Of a stretch of DNA of 8,228 nt, positions 6,826-8,228 are shown piece after piece. How positions within the stretch are numbered: position 1 is the stretch's first letter; each line of letters starts with the position of its first letter. The notes beneath the pieces are model-generated. The model ran no database searches, was not told where the DNA came from, and worked only from the letters and a program-made list of their open reading frames with translations. The DNA comes from DATKIY01 sp035543875 (GTDB lineage: Bacteria; Actinomycetota; Actinomycetes; JAHEKZ01). The DNA lies in NCBI GenBank assembly GCA_035543875.1, contig DATKIY010000209.1, forward strand, positions 1 to 8,228. The letters are read 5' to 3'. Both the position numbers and the translations under genes were made by a program.

Positions 6826-7036
6826 CCGTGTCATCGGTCAGATTTTCTCGTTGCCGCCTCGCAGTACTGATCGCGCCGGCGACGCCGCCTAGTCCGAGCC
6901 CGATCATTGCCATCGGCAGTACCCACCGAGCGTCGACGTCGACCGCCGCCTGCGCGGCGAGGAGGTAAGTACCGGCGACTGCGGCGAACACAAGGCCAGT
7001 GACCAGTGACACAGCGTCCATGCGATGGCGAATCAT
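6782..7036 (-). CDS. Small two-helix membrane protein downstream of PspC
   Basis: An 84-residue protein with two predicted transmembrane helices (about 8-28 and 37-58) and an acidic, Thr/Asp-rich tail (60-84) starting with RRQRE. Basic residues before helix 1 and after helix 2 suggest both ends face the cytoplasm. No known family is recognised. Its ATG overlaps the stop of the PspC gene as ATGA (7033-7036), and a good AGGAG lies 7 bases upstream, inside the PspC gene, so the start is well supported and translational coupling is likely. Position and topology suggest an accessory partner of the PspC protein, but that is inference. The 3' end runs 44 bases into the convergent NUDIX gene. Confidence 0.82.
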   Translation of the reverse strand: MIRHRMDAVSLVTGLVFAAVAGTYLLAAQAAVDVDARWVLPMAMIGLGLGGVAGAISTARRQRENLTDDTATTADTDEPTLQSE

Positions 7037-8228
7037 GAGTTGGCTCCTGGCTTGAGTGGAACATTGATGTTGGGGGCGCGTTTGACGACGATCTGCCCCA
7101 GACCGGTCTCGAGGTCAAGGTTTATGACGCCGGTCTGGTCGGGGACATCGATGAACGTCGTCATCGTTCGATCTGATCCGTGAATCTGGTTGTTCTGAAC
7201 GTCGATTTGCCCAGCCCCGACATCGGCGGTGAGTTGGACATCCAGATCATCTGGTAACAACACGGTGAGCTGCCCCACACCAACGGAGGCACTGATTGGT
7301 GCCGTTAGTCCCGCTGCTGGAACGGTGAGATTGCGCAGGTCCAACGTCCCGTCACCGATCGCGAGCTCGAAAGGCTTGTCGAGGTCGCTGGCCGAGGCCG
7401 GGCGCCACGTGCGGTCTCCCACGCCACCCGACAGGTTCACGTCGGGCAAGGCTGAACTTACGGCTGTGACCACTGCCAGCAGGACGCCGAGAAAGATCAG
7501 ACCACGGCTGCGACCGTAGATCGTCCCGATAAGCAGGCCGAGGGCCACCGTGGCGAGCATGCTCGCGAAGATGGTTGTTGCATCGATGTTGGAGCCGTCA
7601 GTAGCAAGGTTGACGATCACCAAGACTCCGGCAACAAGTGCAGTGGCACTCACCGTCAGCAGGCCGAGAACGCTTCGCGGTTCACGGGGTTTAGGTGGCA
7701 CAACTGCTGGTGGAACTGCTGGCGAATCAATGGAAGCGGGCGGAAGTACTGCTGTAGTCATGGAGGCTCCGTCGTTGGGCGGCGTCGAGTAGGAAACTGG
7801 CTGGGGTGCATCGGACGTGATGGGTTGCGGAGCGGCCGAGGGTGATGCGTCGTCACGGCGGATGAGCCAGACCACCAACCCAACCGCGGCCAAAATGAGC
7901 AGGAAGCCGGGCGGACCAAGATGTGGCCCAAAACCGAACAGATGCCCAGACGGCACCACGATGGAGAGCCCAACCACCACTGCTATCACCACGATCAACG
8001 TGGTCTGGTTGCTCGCGCTACCGATCCACCGCTGAGCCGTTGACTCGGGTTGGCCCTCCTCCGGAATCAACAACCAGGCGGCGAGGTAAACCAAGACGCC
8101 GCCACCGGCGAATAGCGCCAAGATGACCACGATGACTCGGACCAAGACTGGGTCGACCCCGAGGGAGCGTGCGACTCCGCTGCAGACACCTCCCAACATG
8201 CGATCGCTGCGAAGGCGCCGGAGCGGTG
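7033..8228 (-). CDS. PspC-domain membrane protein with C-terminal toast-rack-like domain (5' end beyond window)
   Basis: Membrane protein of the PspC/envelope-stress type. Numbered from the internal ATG at 8199, residues 1-46 are a PspC domain (MLGGVCSGVARSLGVD, DPVLVRV, then a helix ending YLAAWLLIPEE). Further predicted membrane helices lie near 67-83, 98-113, 177-198, 209-227 and 233-251. A Pro/Ala/Ser-rich linker spans 118-172. The C terminus (about 255-375) repeats a beta-strand motif (VGVGQLTVLLPDD, VGAGQIDV, TGLGQIVV), as in toast-rack/LiaF-like domains. The frame stays open from 8199 to the window edge and reads PLRRLRSDR before MLGGVC, which is normal PspC sequence. ATG 8199 has no ribosome binding site, so the real start is beyond 8228. 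It is followed by the small membrane protein with an ATGA overlap. PspC genes of this kind often sit near two-component systems; none is visible here. Confidence 0.93.
   Translation of the reverse strand, partial: PLRRLRSDRMLGGVCSGVARSLGVDPVLVRVIVVILALFAGGGVLVYLAAWLLIPEEGQPESTAQRWIGSASNQTTLIVVIAVVVGLSIVVPSGHLFGFGPHLGPPGFLLILAAVGLVVWLIRRDDASPSAAPQPITSDAPQPVSYSTPPNDGASMTTAVLPPASIDSPAVPPAVVPPKPREPRSVLGLLTVSATALVAGVLVIVNLATDGSNIDATTIFASMLATVALGLLIGTIYGRSRGLIFLGVLLAVVTAVSSALPDVNLSGGVGDRTWRPASASDLDKPFELAIGDGTLDLRNLTVPAAGLTAPISASVGVGQLTVLLPDDLDVQLTADVGAGQIDVQNNQIHGSDRTMTTFIDVPDQTGVINLDLETGLGQIVVKRAPNINVPLKPGANS
7044..7048 (-). promoter_or_regulatory. Shine-Dalgarno for the small membrane protein
   Basis: AGGAG on the minus strand lies 7 bases before the ATG at 7036, inside the end of the PspC coding sequence. 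This near-ideal spacing fixes the start of the 84-residue gene despite the ATGA overlap and makes the ATG at residue 6 less likely. Confidence 0.7.

Overview
The window looks like chromosome from a high-G+C actinobacterium (base composition around 60% G+C by eye). The evidence is the family mix: a cyclase/AAA/TPR signalling protein, an APH-fold protein resembling an actinobacterial family, a PspC protein with a C-terminal toast-rack-like domain, and G/C-rich codon use. Genus and species cannot be named from the sequence.

Layout. Bases 25-3108 (+) encode a 1027-residue multidomain protein: zinc-ribbon, class III nucleotide cyclase, AAA-type ATPase and helical repeats, an architecture like soluble adenylate cyclase. 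After 26 bases comes a 271-residue kinase-fold (APH-like) protein (3135-3950, +). A perfect 8-bp hairpin overlaps its stop codon and is a candidate terminator. Next is a secreted, 662-residue protein made almost entirely of RTX-type calcium-binding repeats (4029-6017, +). It is built as two homologous halves, each with the same spaced cysteine pairs. The stretch 6018-6381 has no confidently coding gene, but it holds an A+T-rich palindrome overlapping a possible promoter, an 18-bp imperfect tandem repeat and a doubtful small reading frame. A NUDIX hydrolase follows (6382-6825, +).

The right end is on the opposite strand: a PspC-domain membrane protein (from beyond the right edge to 7033) overlaps by ATGA with a small two-helix membrane protein (7036-6782). 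The tail of that small protein overlaps the end of the NUDIX gene by 44 bases.

The cyclase and APH-like genes may be co-transcribed. The PspC gene and the small membrane gene almost certainly are, and probably serve envelope-stress sensing. The RTX and NUDIX genes look like independent units. I see no CRISPR array, insertion sequence, tRNA, rRNA or phage element, and nothing that clearly amounts to a new multi-gene system. The most distinctive item is the duplicated, eight-cysteine RTX protein.
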